Shown one piece after another: positions 1 to 9,349 of a DNA stretch of 64,000 bases (position 1 is its first letter; each line of letters opens with the position of its first letter). The translations under genes and the position numbers were made by a program. The DNA is taken from assembly GCA_016124735.1 (NCBI GenBank), contig WGMZ01000004.1, positions 1 through 64,000 of the forward strand, given 5' to 3'. The DNA is from Bacteroidota bacterium. Lineage in GTDB: Bacteria; Bacteroidota; Bacteroidia; UBA8524. A model generated the notes under the pieces. The model was not told the origin of the DNA and did not search any database. It saw only the letters and a list, made by a program, of their open reading frames with translations.

Positions 1-71
1 ACACTTTTGCCCTGATCCTGCTCCTGCAAAATCTTGACAATCTGGGTCTCGGTAAATCTTGATTTTTTCAT
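1..71 (-). CDS. IS3-family transposase OrfA, N-terminal fragment (cut by window edge)
   Basis: The reverse complement opens with ATG at 71 and reads 23 codons to the edge, beginning MKKSRFTETQIVKILQEQ. This is the characteristic start of the helix-turn-helix OrfA of IS3-family elements (IS407-like group), which binds the element ends and is normally extended by programmed frameshift into the OrfB integrase. Only the first residues are visible, so whether the element is intact cannot be judged. The assignment rests on the recognisable N-terminal motif and on the element end just upstream. Confidence 0.75.
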   Translation of the reverse strand, partial: MKKSRFTETQIVKILQEQDQGKS

Positions 72-140
72 CGGTATTAAGGTTAAAGTTAGATTATTTA
101 CTCTAGTTTTAACCGTTCCGATTTTTTAGGGAAGCTTACA
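1..140 (-). mobile_element. Left end of an IS3-family insertion sequence
   Basis: Upstream of orfA the minus strand runs 69 nt to a plausible terminus at 140. There the element would begin 5'-TGTAAGCTTCCCTAAAAAAT, consistent with the TG...CA ends of IS3-family elements. The rest of the element, the other inverted repeat and the target duplication lie outside the window, so the exact boundary is inferred. Confidence 0.55.
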
Positions 141-575
141 CCAACACGGGTCAATTTGCGAGATGCTATCCGACGAAGCCTTTAGAATGTCTGAGGTCAA
201 ATAACCATTTTCCTTTCGCAACAAGACGACAAAAGCGATTCGGCGTCAGACTTCGCGCTTGCTTCGTCTGATGCAATCCCACCGAATTGCACGTCCCGAT
301 ACGAATGATGCAAACAGGCTACTTCTTTTACTTTCAACCAATAGTCGCCACCCGGCGGCACACCGAATCACTTTTTTGAATTTCCTGATCCTGGAGGGAT
401 TGCCTACCCTTTAAACCCGGACGCATTCTTTGAACAACCCTGTAGGGGTTGCCCTAAATGATACCCGGCAAAGTACCGTAACGCATTTCTTACTTAAAAA
501 TTCAGAGCATTTTATGCCCTTTTTTCATTTATCTAATAGCTCTCCAGGCGTTGGAATTTTCGGGGTTTTTTACTA
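141..575. other. Gene-poor region between IS end and the first large gene
   Basis: About 430 bp without a convincing gene. Its right half contains a pair of short GC-rich hairpins (391-464) related to those beside the transposase at 33.4 kb. A 91-residue reading frame at 430-705 overlaps these repeats and the start of the next gene and is not convincing. I see nothing recognisable in 141-390. Confidence 0.5.
391..464. repeat. REP-like hairpin pair, distant copy
   Basis: Two imperfect hairpins (ATCC...GGAT near 388-400 and AACCC tgtag GGGTT near 436-450) are separated by a CCCTTTAAACCCGGACG-like linker. The whole block aligns over about 65-70 nt with 33311-33376, which precedes the REP-associated transposase. 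Arms differ between copies but stay complementary, suggesting that the folded structure is what is kept. Confidence 0.6.
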
Positions 576-583
576 TATCTTTG
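576..583 (+). promoter_or_regulatory. Bacteroidota -7 promoter element TATCTTTG
   Basis: Exact match to TAnnTTTG, with a TTG (551-553) 22 nt upstream as a possible -33 element. It lies 36 nt before the ATG at 620 and supports that start over the upstream in-frame start at 551, which would precede the transcription start. Confidence 0.55.
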
Positions 584-619
584 TTTGTAAACCATTGGAA
601 ACCACCAAATCTAGCTGTT

Positions 620-3600
620 ATGAAAAACATGAACCTTGTTTGCACACGGCTGTTCATCTTTGCTGCCCTGCTATTTCTTATTCAAACGAGCTCTGCCCAG
701 CTTAGCGGAAATTACACCATCAATCCCTGGCAATCGGCAAGTAGTACTAACTATACCAACTGGGCCTCGGCGGTTGGCGATCTGGTTTCCGGATCCCGCA
801 CCGACGGAGGTACTGCGCAAGGTCCCGGGGTAAGTGGTACCGTGGTAATTACGGTTTCAGATACTGTTTACGGTGTACAGGTTGAGATCGGGGCCATCAG
901 TGGTACTTCTTCAAGCAATACAGTCACATTCAAATCCAATGGAGGCGACAGCACCCTGTGTGTTCTTCGTTACGCCTCCGGAAGCGCCAGCAACACCGAC
1001 TATGTGCTCAGCATGAACGGTTGCGATTACGTTACTTTTCAAGGTATTGGCTTCGAACGCACTGGTACAAACACGTATTCGACTGTTGTGCAATTGCTCA
1101 GTAATGCCACCTACAATCATTTTACGCATTGCCGAATGGTGGGCCGCAAAATGCCAAGTAATTCCAGTCTCGGGTTTCAGTACGGCCCAAGCTCCTGCAT
1201 TTACATTACCGGAAATGCTGATTATACGGAAATCAGTAATTGTGAAATCCTGTATGGATACAATGGTGTTTACAGTGTCCAAAGTGGTTCCGGCATAAAA
1301 ATTCACGACAATCAATTTGATACCAGTGGTTCTTCCGGCATTTATATGACCAGTCAATCCGGCTTGGAAATTACGAGCAACACCTTTTATATGGGCGATT
1401 TTGGCCCCAATCAGGGACATTATACTTCCTACGGTTTCCGGATAGAAAGCTCCCCCGGAATGCGGATTACCAAGAATAAAGTATTTATGACAGCCGTTAA
1501 TGCGCAGGTATGCCGGGCCGCAGTAGTTGCAAACACAACGAGCAGTTCAAGTGCTCCAGCCAGGGTGAATAATAACTGGCTGATGAATGGAGGCGGAACA
1601 GGCGATTGCACCGGACTCGCTGTGTACGGCTGTAGCTACCTTGACTTTTACTATAACAACCTGCTTATCACCAATTCCCTTAGCGCAGGAGCCTGCTATT
1701 ACCATTATGCCAACTATACCAATTCAAATATCAATCTCGTCAATAATAATTTCATCAATAAAGGGGGCGGTTATGCGGTAAGTGTGCCGGGTTCCAATAC
1801 CACAGATCTGGTGCTTGTAAACCATAATAATCTCTACAGTTCCGGAAGCTATTTGGGAAAATGGAGCGGAAGTGACTACTCCACCTTCTCAGCATGGAAA
1901 TCCGCCACCAGCAAAGACTCCAATTCAGTGAGTATTGATCCGGGCTATACCGGCAGCTTGGACCTCCATGTTTCAAATATTGGCATTAATGGCAAGGCCA
2001 GCACCTATAGTTCCGTTACAGATGATATTGATGGCGACACCCGCGACTCCGTATCGCCTGACATCGGAGCAGATGAGTTCTTCCCTGCAGCCAATGACGC
2101 CGGCATTTCCAGCATCGACAGTCCCATTGTATTTTGCGCCGGAACACACCCGATTAAGGTCTCATTTACCAATTACGGAACCGACACATTAAAAAGCCTT
2201 ACCATCGATTGGCAAGTAAATGGCACAAATCAAACGAGCTATAGCTGGTCTGGCACAGTTGCCCCGGGAGCCACCTCTGCCTCAGTTTCCCTGGGCAGTC
2301 AGAGTTTTTCATCCAATACGGCATATTCTATAAAAGTCTGGACCAAGAATCCGAATGGCAGCAGCGATGGGAACACACAGAATGACACCATTATGCGGGT
2401 GCGATACGCCGGACTTTCCGGCACCTATTCAATAGGCGATACCAGCGTTTCTGATTATAAATCATTCAACGACGCCATTACTGCCATGACTTCCCGCGGC
2501 ATTTGTGGCGCAGTAACATTCAATGTATATCCTGGCGTTTACACGGAGCAAATTACCCTGGTTCAATTACCGGGAATGGGTTCGTCCAGTCCGGTAACCT
2601 TCCAAAATATGAACACCGACAGTACAACTGTTCTTATCACACTACCCTCCACAACCGCCACCGGAAATAACAATGCGGCCATTCAATTGAGAGGGGCAGA
2701 CTATGTTACATTTAAGCATATCACCTTTGAAAGAACCGGAACCAACAGCAATGCACTGGTGTTGCATATCCTGAACGAATCCAATCACAATACCTTCCAG
2801 GGATGCCAAATGCGAGGCATTGTTTCCACCTCGGCAAATGCCAATGCCAACAACATTTACTCTGACCAAAGCGCTGACCACTACAATTCCTTCATTGGCA
2901 ATTATGTGGTGCATGGAACGGTTTGCATGTCCTATACGGGCACTTCTACAGAAGATGAAATAGGAACAGTAGTGGAAGGGAATCGGTTCGACAGTGCCTT
3001 TTCTAATCTGGTTCAAATCAGCTATAACAGCGGCATCACCGTTAAGGGCAACTCTTTCGGAAGAATTTCGTATACTGCCACAGGCAGCTTCGATGTTCAA
3101 TTGAATTTCTGCGACAGCAATCTTCGCGTACTTGGAAATTATTTTAGCGCGAGCAATACCAATATTGCTCTTCATCTGGTTGGTTGCGATGCCTCTTCCA
3201 ATTATACGGGAATAATTGCCAATAACTTCATCACCAAAGACTACGGAAAAGGCATTGTGCTGGATGGAGTGCAGTACCAAAAAGTATATTATAACAACCT
3301 AAACTTTACCCAGAGCGATACGGGTAACGTTGGGATACTAGTAAGCTATGCCGGCTCTTCTGGAATAGAATTTAAAAATAACTCCATTGCCATGCTGGGT
3401 GGCAGAATGTTCAATGTGGACGGCTCTGCTCAAATAAGCTCCAGCAATTACAATAACCTGTATACCACCGGTAGTGGTTTTGCCCTCTGGGATGGAACTG
3501 CCTACAGCAATCTTTCAGGCTTCAAAGCTACCGGCAACGATTCCAATTCTATTTCTGCCAATCCGGTTTATTATTCCTCGGTCAATCTTCATGTAAAAAG

Positions 3601-5740
3601 CCCTGCACTGAAAGGAATGGGTTCTGCTATAAGTAGTGTTACAACAGATATAGATGGACAGACACGAAGCAACAGCGCTCCGGATATCGGAGCCGACGAA
3701 TTCGATCTGCTTCCCAATGATGCGGGAATAATCGCCCTCATTAGCCCGGCAGATAAAGATTGCTCAGGACTATCCCCGGTTAAAACGGTGCTGAAAAATT
3801 TCGGGAAAGACACGCTGAAAAGCGTTGACATTGAGTGGTTCGTAAATGGAACCGCACAAACAACTTACAATTGGACTGGTGCACTCATTACCAATTCAGT
3901 GGATACTGTTACGCTGGACCCTGCTTATTCCTTAACAGGCGGTAGCATAGTTTTTTCTGCAAGGACGAATTCGCCAAATGGCCAAACAGATGAAATTGGT
4001 TACAATGACAGCACCAGAGTCAGCTTGCAGATTTTTAACAGCCCGGTTAAAAATGCCGGACCGGATAAAATCCTCTGCCTGGGTGATTCATTGCTAATTG
4101 GAGGCAGTAACCTGTCCGGATTTGCGTTTGAATGGTCGGATATGACAGGGAATATCCTCGGCACAAGCCCACAAATCTACATCAACACGAGCAGCAATGC
4201 ATCCTATCAGGTAAAGGTGATTAACAACTCTACCGGCTGCACCAGTCTCGATACAATGAACGTTAGCGTTATGCCAAAACCTACTCTGAATGCCGGTCCT
4301 GACCGTGTACTTTGTTCAGGCCAATCGACCACAATCAGCGATCCAACCGCTCAGACCGGGTACGGCTATCAATGGAGCAGCATTCCATCTGGATTCAGCT
4401 CTCTCAACTCACAAATCAGTGTAAGTCCAAATTATACTACCTCGTATTTATTGCAAAAAACGAATACAATAAGCGGCTGCTCTATTGTCGATACGGTGCT
4501 TGTAACGGTTATTCAAAAACATAGTATATCGATCTCAGGAACCAGCAATGTGTGCAGTTCAGACACCTTTACTTTCAGTGCCACGAATATCAGCGGAAGC
4601 AGTTATCTCTGGAACACACAAGGCGCGACCATAGTGAACGGGCAAAATAGCTCTCAGATAGATGCCCGCTGGTCTACACCGGGCACTTACAATCTTTCGG
4701 TTATCGTTACTGGCTCTCAAGGCTGTGCAGACACAGGCTCCAAGTTTCTGAATGTAATGCTGAAGCCATTAGCGCAAATGCAAATTGATGGTTCCTGTAC
4801 CGGCAGGCAAATCAGTTTCGAAGACCAAAGTACTCCAAACTCCAACAGAACCTGGTATTTTGGAGATGGGGGCAGCTCATTATTGGCCACTACTACACAC
4901 AGTTATACCCAGGCAGGAACCTATACTGTCCTTTTGATATCTAAATCCGGATCATGCGTAGATACTGCCTCTCAATCTTTGCAGGTGGTAGACCCACCCA
5001 AGGCCAATTTTACCAATGGACCGGCTTGCGTCAATGCTTTAACAAGCTTCTCAGATAGTTCTACCAATGCCACTTCCTGGACCTGGACCATCGACGGGGC
5101 TACTTCGGTCGGACAAATTATTTCGCATACATTTTCTGCTACCGGTAATTATTCAGTGAAACTGCTTGCCACCGGAACAACAGGATGTGCCGATTCCATT
5201 TCCCGGTATATCACCGTTCATGCCCAGCCCAGTGCCGACTATTCCTACCAGGTTTTTGGTGATACCTTAGCTTTAATCCCTGGCGACACAAATGGCACCC
5301 ATTATTGGGATTTCGGCGATGGGCAATATTCGAACGACAAATTTGCCACCCACCGTTATGCCCAGATCCCGGCTCATGTATTAATTAGTCATACCCTTAC
5401 ATCAATCTATGGCTGTTCCCAGTCGAAATCCGATTCCATTTGGGTAGGTCCAAACGGACTTTCCTCTGCTGTTGGAGACTTAACTTTCTCGGTTTACCCG
5501 AACCCCTTCCGCAAGGAACTCTTTATCGACTTGAATTTGGTTCAAGCAGGGAGGGTAAAAATTCATCTGTATGATGCAAGCGGAAAAGAATTGATTCTAC
5601 ATGAAGCAGGTTATCAGGAAGCCGGGAATGTGCGTTTGAATTTGAATACCGACACCCCTAACCTGGTGCCGGGCGTTTACCTGATTGTTGTAGAGATGGA
5701 CGGATTGCGCGGCAGCCAGCGTCTTGTAAAAACTGAATAG
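620..5740 (+). CDS. Giant T9SS-secreted protein with duplicated beta-helix modules and PKD domains
   Basis: 1,706 residues from the ATG at 620, which gives a clean signal peptide ending in SSAQ; the frame is open from 551 but a promoter element at 576-583 favours 620. Two homologous halves follow. Each has an Asn/Ser-rich right-handed parallel beta-helix ending in a D-I-G-A-D-E signature (near residues 479 and 1021), then a CARDB-like beta-sandwich (FTNYGTDTLKS / LKNFGKDTLKS). Ig-like and PKD repeats come next (YFGDG near 1412, WDFGDG near 1563). The last 80 or so residues are a type A T9SS sorting domain (VYPNPF near 1624), so the protein is predicted to cross the outer membrane and be attached or released. 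The role may be adhesive or glycan-binding; no catalytic residues were recognised. Function inferred from architecture only. Confidence 0.9.
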   Translation: MKNMNLVCTRLFIFAALLFLIQTSSAQLSGNYTINPWQSASSTNYTNWASAVGDLVSGSRTDGGTAQGPGVSGTVVITVSDTVYGVQVEIGAISGTSSSNTVTFKSNGGDSTLCVLRYASGSASNTDYVLSMNGCDYVTFQGIGFERTGTNTYSTVVQLLSNATYNHFTHCRMVGRKMPSNSSLGFQYGPSSCIYITGNADYTEISNCEILYGYNGVYSVQSGSGIKIHDNQFDTSGSSGIYMTSQSGLEITSNTFYMGDFGPNQGHYTSYGFRIESSPGMRITKNKVFMTAVNAQVCRAAVVANTTSSSSAPARVNNNWLMNGGGTGDCTGLAVYGCSYLDFYYNNLLITNSLSAGACYYHYANYTNSNINLVNNNFINKGGGYAVSVPGSNTTDLVLVNHNNLYSSGSYLGKWSGSDYSTFSAWKSATSKDSNSVSIDPGYTGSLDLHVSNIGINGKASTYSSVTDDIDGDTRDSVSPDIGADEFFPAANDAGISSIDSPIVFCAGTHPIKVSFTNYGTDTLKSLTIDWQVNGTNQTSYSWSGTVAPGATSASVSLGSQSFSSNTAYSIKVWTKNPNGSSDGNTQNDTIMRVRYAGLSGTYSIGDTSVSDYKSFNDAITAMTSRGICGAVTFNVYPGVYTEQITLVQLPGMGSSSPVTFQNMNTDSTTVLITLPSTTATGNNNAAIQLRGADYVTFKHITFERTGTNSNALVLHILNESNHNTFQGCQMRGIVSTSANANANNIYSDQSADHYNSFIGNYVVHGTVCMSYTGTSTEDEIGTVVEGNRFDSAFSNLVQISYNSGITVKGNSFGRISYTATGSFDVQLNFCDSNLRVLGNYFSASNTNIALHLVGCDASSNYTGIIANNFITKDYGKGIVLDGVQYQKVYYNNLNFTQSDTGNVGILVSYAGSSGIEFKNNSIAMLGGRMFNVDGSAQISSSNYNNLYTTGSGFALWDGTAYSNLSGFKATGNDSNSISANPVYYSSVNLHVKSPALKGMGSAISSVTTDIDGQTRSNSAPDIGADEFDLLPNDAGIIALISPADKDCSGLSPVKTVLKNFGKDTLKSVDIEWFVNGTAQTTYNWTGALITNSVDTVTLDPAYSLTGGSIVFSARTNSPNGQTDEIGYNDSTRVSLQIFNSPVKNAGPDKILCLGDSLLIGGSNLSGFAFEWSDMTGNILGTSPQIYINTSSNASYQVKVINNSTGCTSLDTMNVSVMPKPTLNAGPDRVLCSGQSTTISDPTAQTGYGYQWSSIPSGFSSLNSQISVSPNYTTSYLLQKTNTISGCSIVDTVLVTVIQKHSISISGTSNVCSSDTFTFSATNISGSSYLWNTQGATIVNGQNSSQIDARWSTPGTYNLSVIVTGSQGCADTGSKFLNVMLKPLAQMQIDGSCTGRQISFEDQSTPNSNRTWYFGDGGSSLLATTTHSYTQAGTYTVLLISKSGSCVDTASQSLQVVDPPKANFTNGPACVNALTSFSDSSTNATSWTWTIDGATSVGQIISHTFSATGNYSVKLLATGTTGCADSISRYITVHAQPSADYSYQVFGDTLALIPGDTNGTHYWDFGDGQYSNDKFATHRYAQIPAHVLISHTLTSIYGCSQSKSDSIWVGPNGLSSAVGDLTFSVYPNPFRKELFIDLNLVQAGRVKIHLYDASGKELILHEAGYQEAGNVRLNLNTDTPNLVPGVYLIVVEMDGLRGSQRLVKTE

Positions 5741-5741
5741 A

Positions 5742-5782
5742 AGGTTTTTGGAACAGAGCATAGAATTACTCTTTCCAAACCT
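5742..5782 (+). terminator. Possible terminator hairpin after the giant secreted protein
   Basis: AGGTTTTTGGAA at 5742-5753 pairs with TTCCAAACCT at 5773-5782, leaving a two-base bulge. The following CCTTTTCTG is only a weak U-tract, so termination is tentative. Confidence 0.35.
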
Positions 5783-5919
5783 CCTTTTCTGTAGCTTTCG
5801 TTTCTGTCTCACGAGGTATTCAACAGCTCGTCTGCCTGGGGAGATAATTCACGGAGATTGGCATGCCCACTTCATTCAGGCTTAACGACATGAAGGATAC
5901 TGATACTACCTATTCGGAT

Positions 5920-7434
5920 TTATGAATTCGAGGAATGAAAAATGATAGACGTAATAGCGTAATCCAGTTCCTTGGCAGAATCATCGATACCTTTAAGTGC
6001 TAATTCCTTTTCTTCTTTGCTTAGCTTTGGATTATTCACCAATTCACTTAAGCCTATCAAACGACAAAGTGGGCCGCGTATCTGATGCGAGTGTGTTTGG
6101 GAAATGGTATGCAGTTGTTTTTTCTGCATTTCATTTTTCTTCCTCAAATAGATGAGGCAAAAAACAGCAGTTAACAAAAGACACATCGCGCTGAGGAGAA
6201 TAAGAATTTCATTTCTCCTTTGTATTGCCAACTCCAGCTTCGAAATATTCAAGGCCCTATCCTTTTCCTCCATCATTTGCTGGCTCTCATAACGCTCTCT
6301 TCCCAGTTCAATTTTTTCAGATGTCAGCGCTTCAACTGCTTCCATCCTTTGTTCCATCAAGTTCACAGCTTCCTTCATCATTCCAGATTCTATCAGAAGT
6401 TCGCTTAATATTTTACTGAACTCCATAAATGGCAGCCGGCTATTGTTCCTGCTAAGTTCATTGCAGGCCAGACGAAGATATTTTATGGAGGAATCGCGGT
6501 AGGCCCTTGCCTGCCTTTTGCGGAGTCGTCGGTTGGGGTCCGTGGACCAGGAATGCCATACTGCACCGATATTGCCAAAATTTATCACCTCATTGTAATG
6601 ATTTCCAATGGCCTGGCATATTCTTAATGAAGAATCCAGGTAACTTAGGGCTTCTTCGTAATCCTTTTTCTCATGAAATGCCAGTCCAATGTTTGCCAGG
6701 TTGATTTGAGCTGAATAGCGATTCCGTATCCGGTTATTGATCTCCAAAGCCCTTTTTTGCATGGCAATTGCACCGGTAAAATTCCCTTTGGCACTTTCTA
6801 TGCGTGCCCTATTCCCATAACTGCTCGCTATACCCGCAGAATCCTGGATTCTGCGGTAGGTTATCATAGACTGGGCATACAAAGAATCCGCCTTTTCATA
6901 ATCCTTCAATTCAAAGAATAAATTCCCCAAATTCTCAAGGATAATAGCAGCATTGCGTGCAGTCCCAAATTGCTTTTCAATGGAATATGCCCTCAAATAA
7001 TTTTGGGATGACTCAGATATGTTTCCAATGGCCTGATAATTTTGGGCCTGTGCACACAAAATGGCAGATTCCACGGTTGGTTCATTCGCCTTCTCAAGCA
7101 ATTTAAGCGCTGAATCTCCCGCATGAATAGCAGCCAAATTTTCACTCAAAATGCGGTAATTCAAACTTAACTCCATATAACCCAATGCCTGACCTTTTAT
7201 CCAGCCCGCTCTTCTGGCATATTCGAGGGTTTTCCTTGCATATAACAAGCCCGAATCCGGACTAATCCGCTGATAATAAAATGCCAAAAGATCACATATT
7301 TTTGCTTTGGCAGTATCTTCTCGTGCATGCACAAGCTCGATTTTAAGTGAGTCAATGGGCGATTGTGCAAAAACAGATGTAGCAAGGAATAACAGCCCAA
7401 TAATGACAATGGTTATAAGGTTATAAGGACGCAT
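5920..7434 (-). CDS. TPR sensor-like protein with histidine-kinase phosphoacceptor region but no ATPase domain
   Basis: 504 residues: signal peptide ending in SVFAQ, a long array of tetratricopeptide repeats (about residues 30-330), a charged coiled coil, one membrane helix near 400-420, then a short cytoplasmic tail. The tail holds an H-box-like segment (HSHQIRGPLCRL, candidate phospho-His about 450) and a second helix resembling a HisKA dimerisation domain. The gene then stops, with no N, G1 or G2 boxes and no ATPase domain. The 180 bp to the next gene cannot encode one, so this is not a simple frameshift. TPR-type sensor kinases are common in Bacteroidota; this looks like a kinase-less relative that might be phosphorylated in trans. 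No response regulator is adjacent. Confidence 0.8.
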   Translation of the reverse strand: MRPYNLITIVIIGLLFLATSVFAQSPIDSLKIELVHAREDTAKAKICDLLAFYYQRISPDSGLLYARKTLEYARRAGWIKGQALGYMELSLNYRILSENLAAIHAGDSALKLLEKANEPTVESAILCAQAQNYQAIGNISESSQNYLRAYSIEKQFGTARNAAIILENLGNLFFELKDYEKADSLYAQSMITYRRIQDSAGIASSYGNRARIESAKGNFTGAIAMQKRALEINNRIRNRYSAQINLANIGLAFHEKKDYEEALSYLDSSLRICQAIGNHYNEVINFGNIGAVWHSWSTDPNRRLRKRQARAYRDSSIKYLRLACNELSRNNSRLPFMEFSKILSELLIESGMMKEAVNLMEQRMEAVEALTSEKIELGRERYESQQMMEEKDRALNISKLELAIQRRNEILILLSAMCLLLTAVFCLIYLRKKNEMQKKQLHTISQTHSHQIRGPLCRLIGLSELVNNPKLSKEEKELALKGIDDSAKELDYAITSIIFHSSNS

Positions 7435-7809
7435 GTATCAATTGCCAAAATAACAATAATTACAAAGGCTGATGTAAAATTAACAATACGTACTCCCAAA
7501 TAATCGAATTCAACCGGGTTTTTTCCATGGACTTAGGTAGTAATCAGAGGGAAAAGGTGTTTTATTCAGAAAAATATCTTTCCATGCCTTCCTTTCAGAT
7601 CAATTTATAAAATATTCTCTCCCCTTTTTTCCTTATCATTTGAATTCTAACCCGAAGGATTCATTGAATAAAATTACATACAAGCGACTGCTCTTAAGGC
7701 CAAACCACAGCCAGCGATCTGAATTGATGAGTATGGTGCTTGAAAAGAGTTTCCTTACTTTTGCGCCCTTGTTCACTGCAGTCCTCATTCCGACAAAGTT
7801 TAAGCTGAT
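7435..7809. other. Divergent intergenic region with probable sulP promoter
   Basis: About 375 bp between divergently transcribed genes. TACTTTTG at 7756-7763 on the plus strand matches the TAnnTTTG -7 element and would give a leader of roughly 40 nt before the SulP start. No clear -33 element at ideal spacing, no hairpin and no convincing small gene were seen. Confidence 0.4.
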
Positions 7810-9342
7810 TTGAAAAATTTTTTCAACCTGTTCGATCTCTCTCAAAAAATCGATTTTAAAATTGAAGTGCTTTCCGGGCTCACTGTTGCCATGGCATTGG
7901 TTCCCGAAGCTGTTGCTTTTGCCCTAATCGCCGGACTCACTCCTCTCACAGGACTCTATGCTGCCGTAGCCATGGGTTTTGTTACCTCTATCTTTGGAGG
8001 GCGGCCCGGAATGATTTCCGGCGCTACAGGAGCCGTGGCCGTTGTATTGGTTACCCTGGCACACGATTATGGTCCCGAATATATTTTCGCAACCGTAATT
8101 CTGGCCGGACTCATCCAATTGGCCGCTGGTTTTCTCCGTTTGGGAAAGTTCATTCGATTGGTACCTCATCCTGTGATTTTTGGTTTTGTCAATGGCCTGG
8201 CCATCATCATCTTTATGTCGCAATTGGATCAGTTCAAAGGCCCCGATGGCTCCTGGTTAACCGGAACCCCACTCGCCATTTTTGGAGGGTTGGTCCTACT
8301 CACCATGTTCATCATTTGGGGATTGCCTAAACTAACAAAGGCCGTTCCCGCATCGTTGGTGGCTATCCTTTCTATCTTTGGTTTGGTAAGTGTGCTGGGA
8401 ATCGATTCGAAAACGGTTGGAGATTTAGCTTCCATCAAAGGCGGATTCCCACCCTTTCATATCCCTGCTTTACCCTTCAATCTCGAAACCATTCGCCTCA
8501 TCTTGCCTTACGCAGCTATCGTGGCAGGTGTAGGATTGATTGAAAGCCTCCTGACCCTAAATATTGTAGATGAGATTACCGAAACCCGCGGCCGAAGTAA
8601 CAAAGAAGCGGTGGCTCAGGGAATGGCAAATATCGTTTCCGGCTTTTTTTCCGGCATGGGTGGTTGCGCCATGATTGGACAAAGTTTGATCAATATTTCT
8701 AACGGAGCACGCGCCCGACTTTCAGGTATCATCGCATCGGTTATGCTTTTGTTCTTTGTCATGTTTGGGTCCTCTTTTATCGAGATGGTGCCCATGGCTG
8801 CTCTTACCGGCCTGATGATCATGGTATCCATCGGGACTTTTGAATGGGCCAGCCTGCGCACCTTTAAGCGCATGCCTAAATCCGACATTTTTGTTATGCT
8901 TATGGTGATGCTGGTTACCGTAGTATTGCACAACCTGGCATTGGCGGTATTGATTGGAGTCGTTATTGCCGCTCTTGTCTTTGCCTGGGACAATGCCAAA
9001 CGTATTCGTGCCAAAAAATTTGTAGATGATGAAGGAGTCAAGCATTATGAAATCTATGGACCTTTGTTCTTTGGTTCTGTAAGCACCTTTAACGACAAAT
9101 TCGATATTCAGAATGATCCGGAAGAAGTAATCATCGATTTTTCAGAAAGTCGGGTTTCTGATATGTCGGCCATCGAGGCCTTGAACCGGCTTACCGGTCG
9201 CTATGCCAAATTAGGGAAGAGGGTACACCTGAAACACCTCAGTAAGGACTGCCGTCAATTGCTCAATAATGCCGATGCCATTATTGATGTCAATATTCTG
9301 GAAGATCCAACGTACAAAGTGCTTTCCGATAAATTAAGTTAG
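7810..9342 (+). CDS. SulP-family anion transporter with STAS domain
   Basis: 510-residue inner-membrane permease of the SLC26/SulP family, which moves sulfate, bicarbonate or other anions, often with protons or sodium. The N-terminal segment with ALVPEAVAFALIAG is the family's TM1 hallmark. About a dozen hydrophobic helices follow, and the C-terminal ~110 residues form a cytoplasmic STAS domain (EEVIIDFSESRVSDMSAIEA). The start is TTG at 7810: an in-frame TAA lies three codons upstream and the next ATG would cut into the first helix. It is shorter than many SulP proteins, with a compact STAS domain. The substrate cannot be read from the sequence; no carbonic anhydrase or sulfur gene is adjacent. 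Confidence 0.9.
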   Translation: MKNFFNLFDLSQKIDFKIEVLSGLTVAMALVPEAVAFALIAGLTPLTGLYAAVAMGFVTSIFGGRPGMISGATGAVAVVLVTLAHDYGPEYIFATVILAGLIQLAAGFLRLGKFIRLVPHPVIFGFVNGLAIIIFMSQLDQFKGPDGSWLTGTPLAIFGGLVLLTMFIIWGLPKLTKAVPASLVAILSIFGLVSVLGIDSKTVGDLASIKGGFPPFHIPALPFNLETIRLILPYAAIVAGVGLIESLLTLNIVDEITETRGRSNKEAVAQGMANIVSGFFSGMGGCAMIGQSLINISNGARARLSGIIASVMLLFFVMFGSSFIEMVPMAALTGLMIMVSIGTFEWASLRTFKRMPKSDIFVMLMVMLVTVVLHNLALAVLIGVVIAALVFAWDNAKRIRAKKFVDDEGVKHYEIYGPLFFGSVSTFNDKFDIQNDPEEVIIDFSESRVSDMSAIEALNRLTGRYAKLGKRVHLKHLSKDCRQLLNNADAIIDVNILEDPTYKVLSDKLS

Positions 9343-9349
9343 GCAGATT

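Noticed and set aside
430-705. 91-residue frame at the left end
   Set aside because: Overlaps hairpin repeats and the signal-peptide region of the real gene in another frame.
2642-3280. 212-residue minus-strand frame inside the giant gene
   Set aside because: Antisense shadow of repetitive beta-helix coding sequence; no signal or domain of its own.
7636-7845. 69-residue minus-strand frame before sulP
   Set aside because: Overlaps the sulP start and its promoter; no signal peptide or family resemblance.
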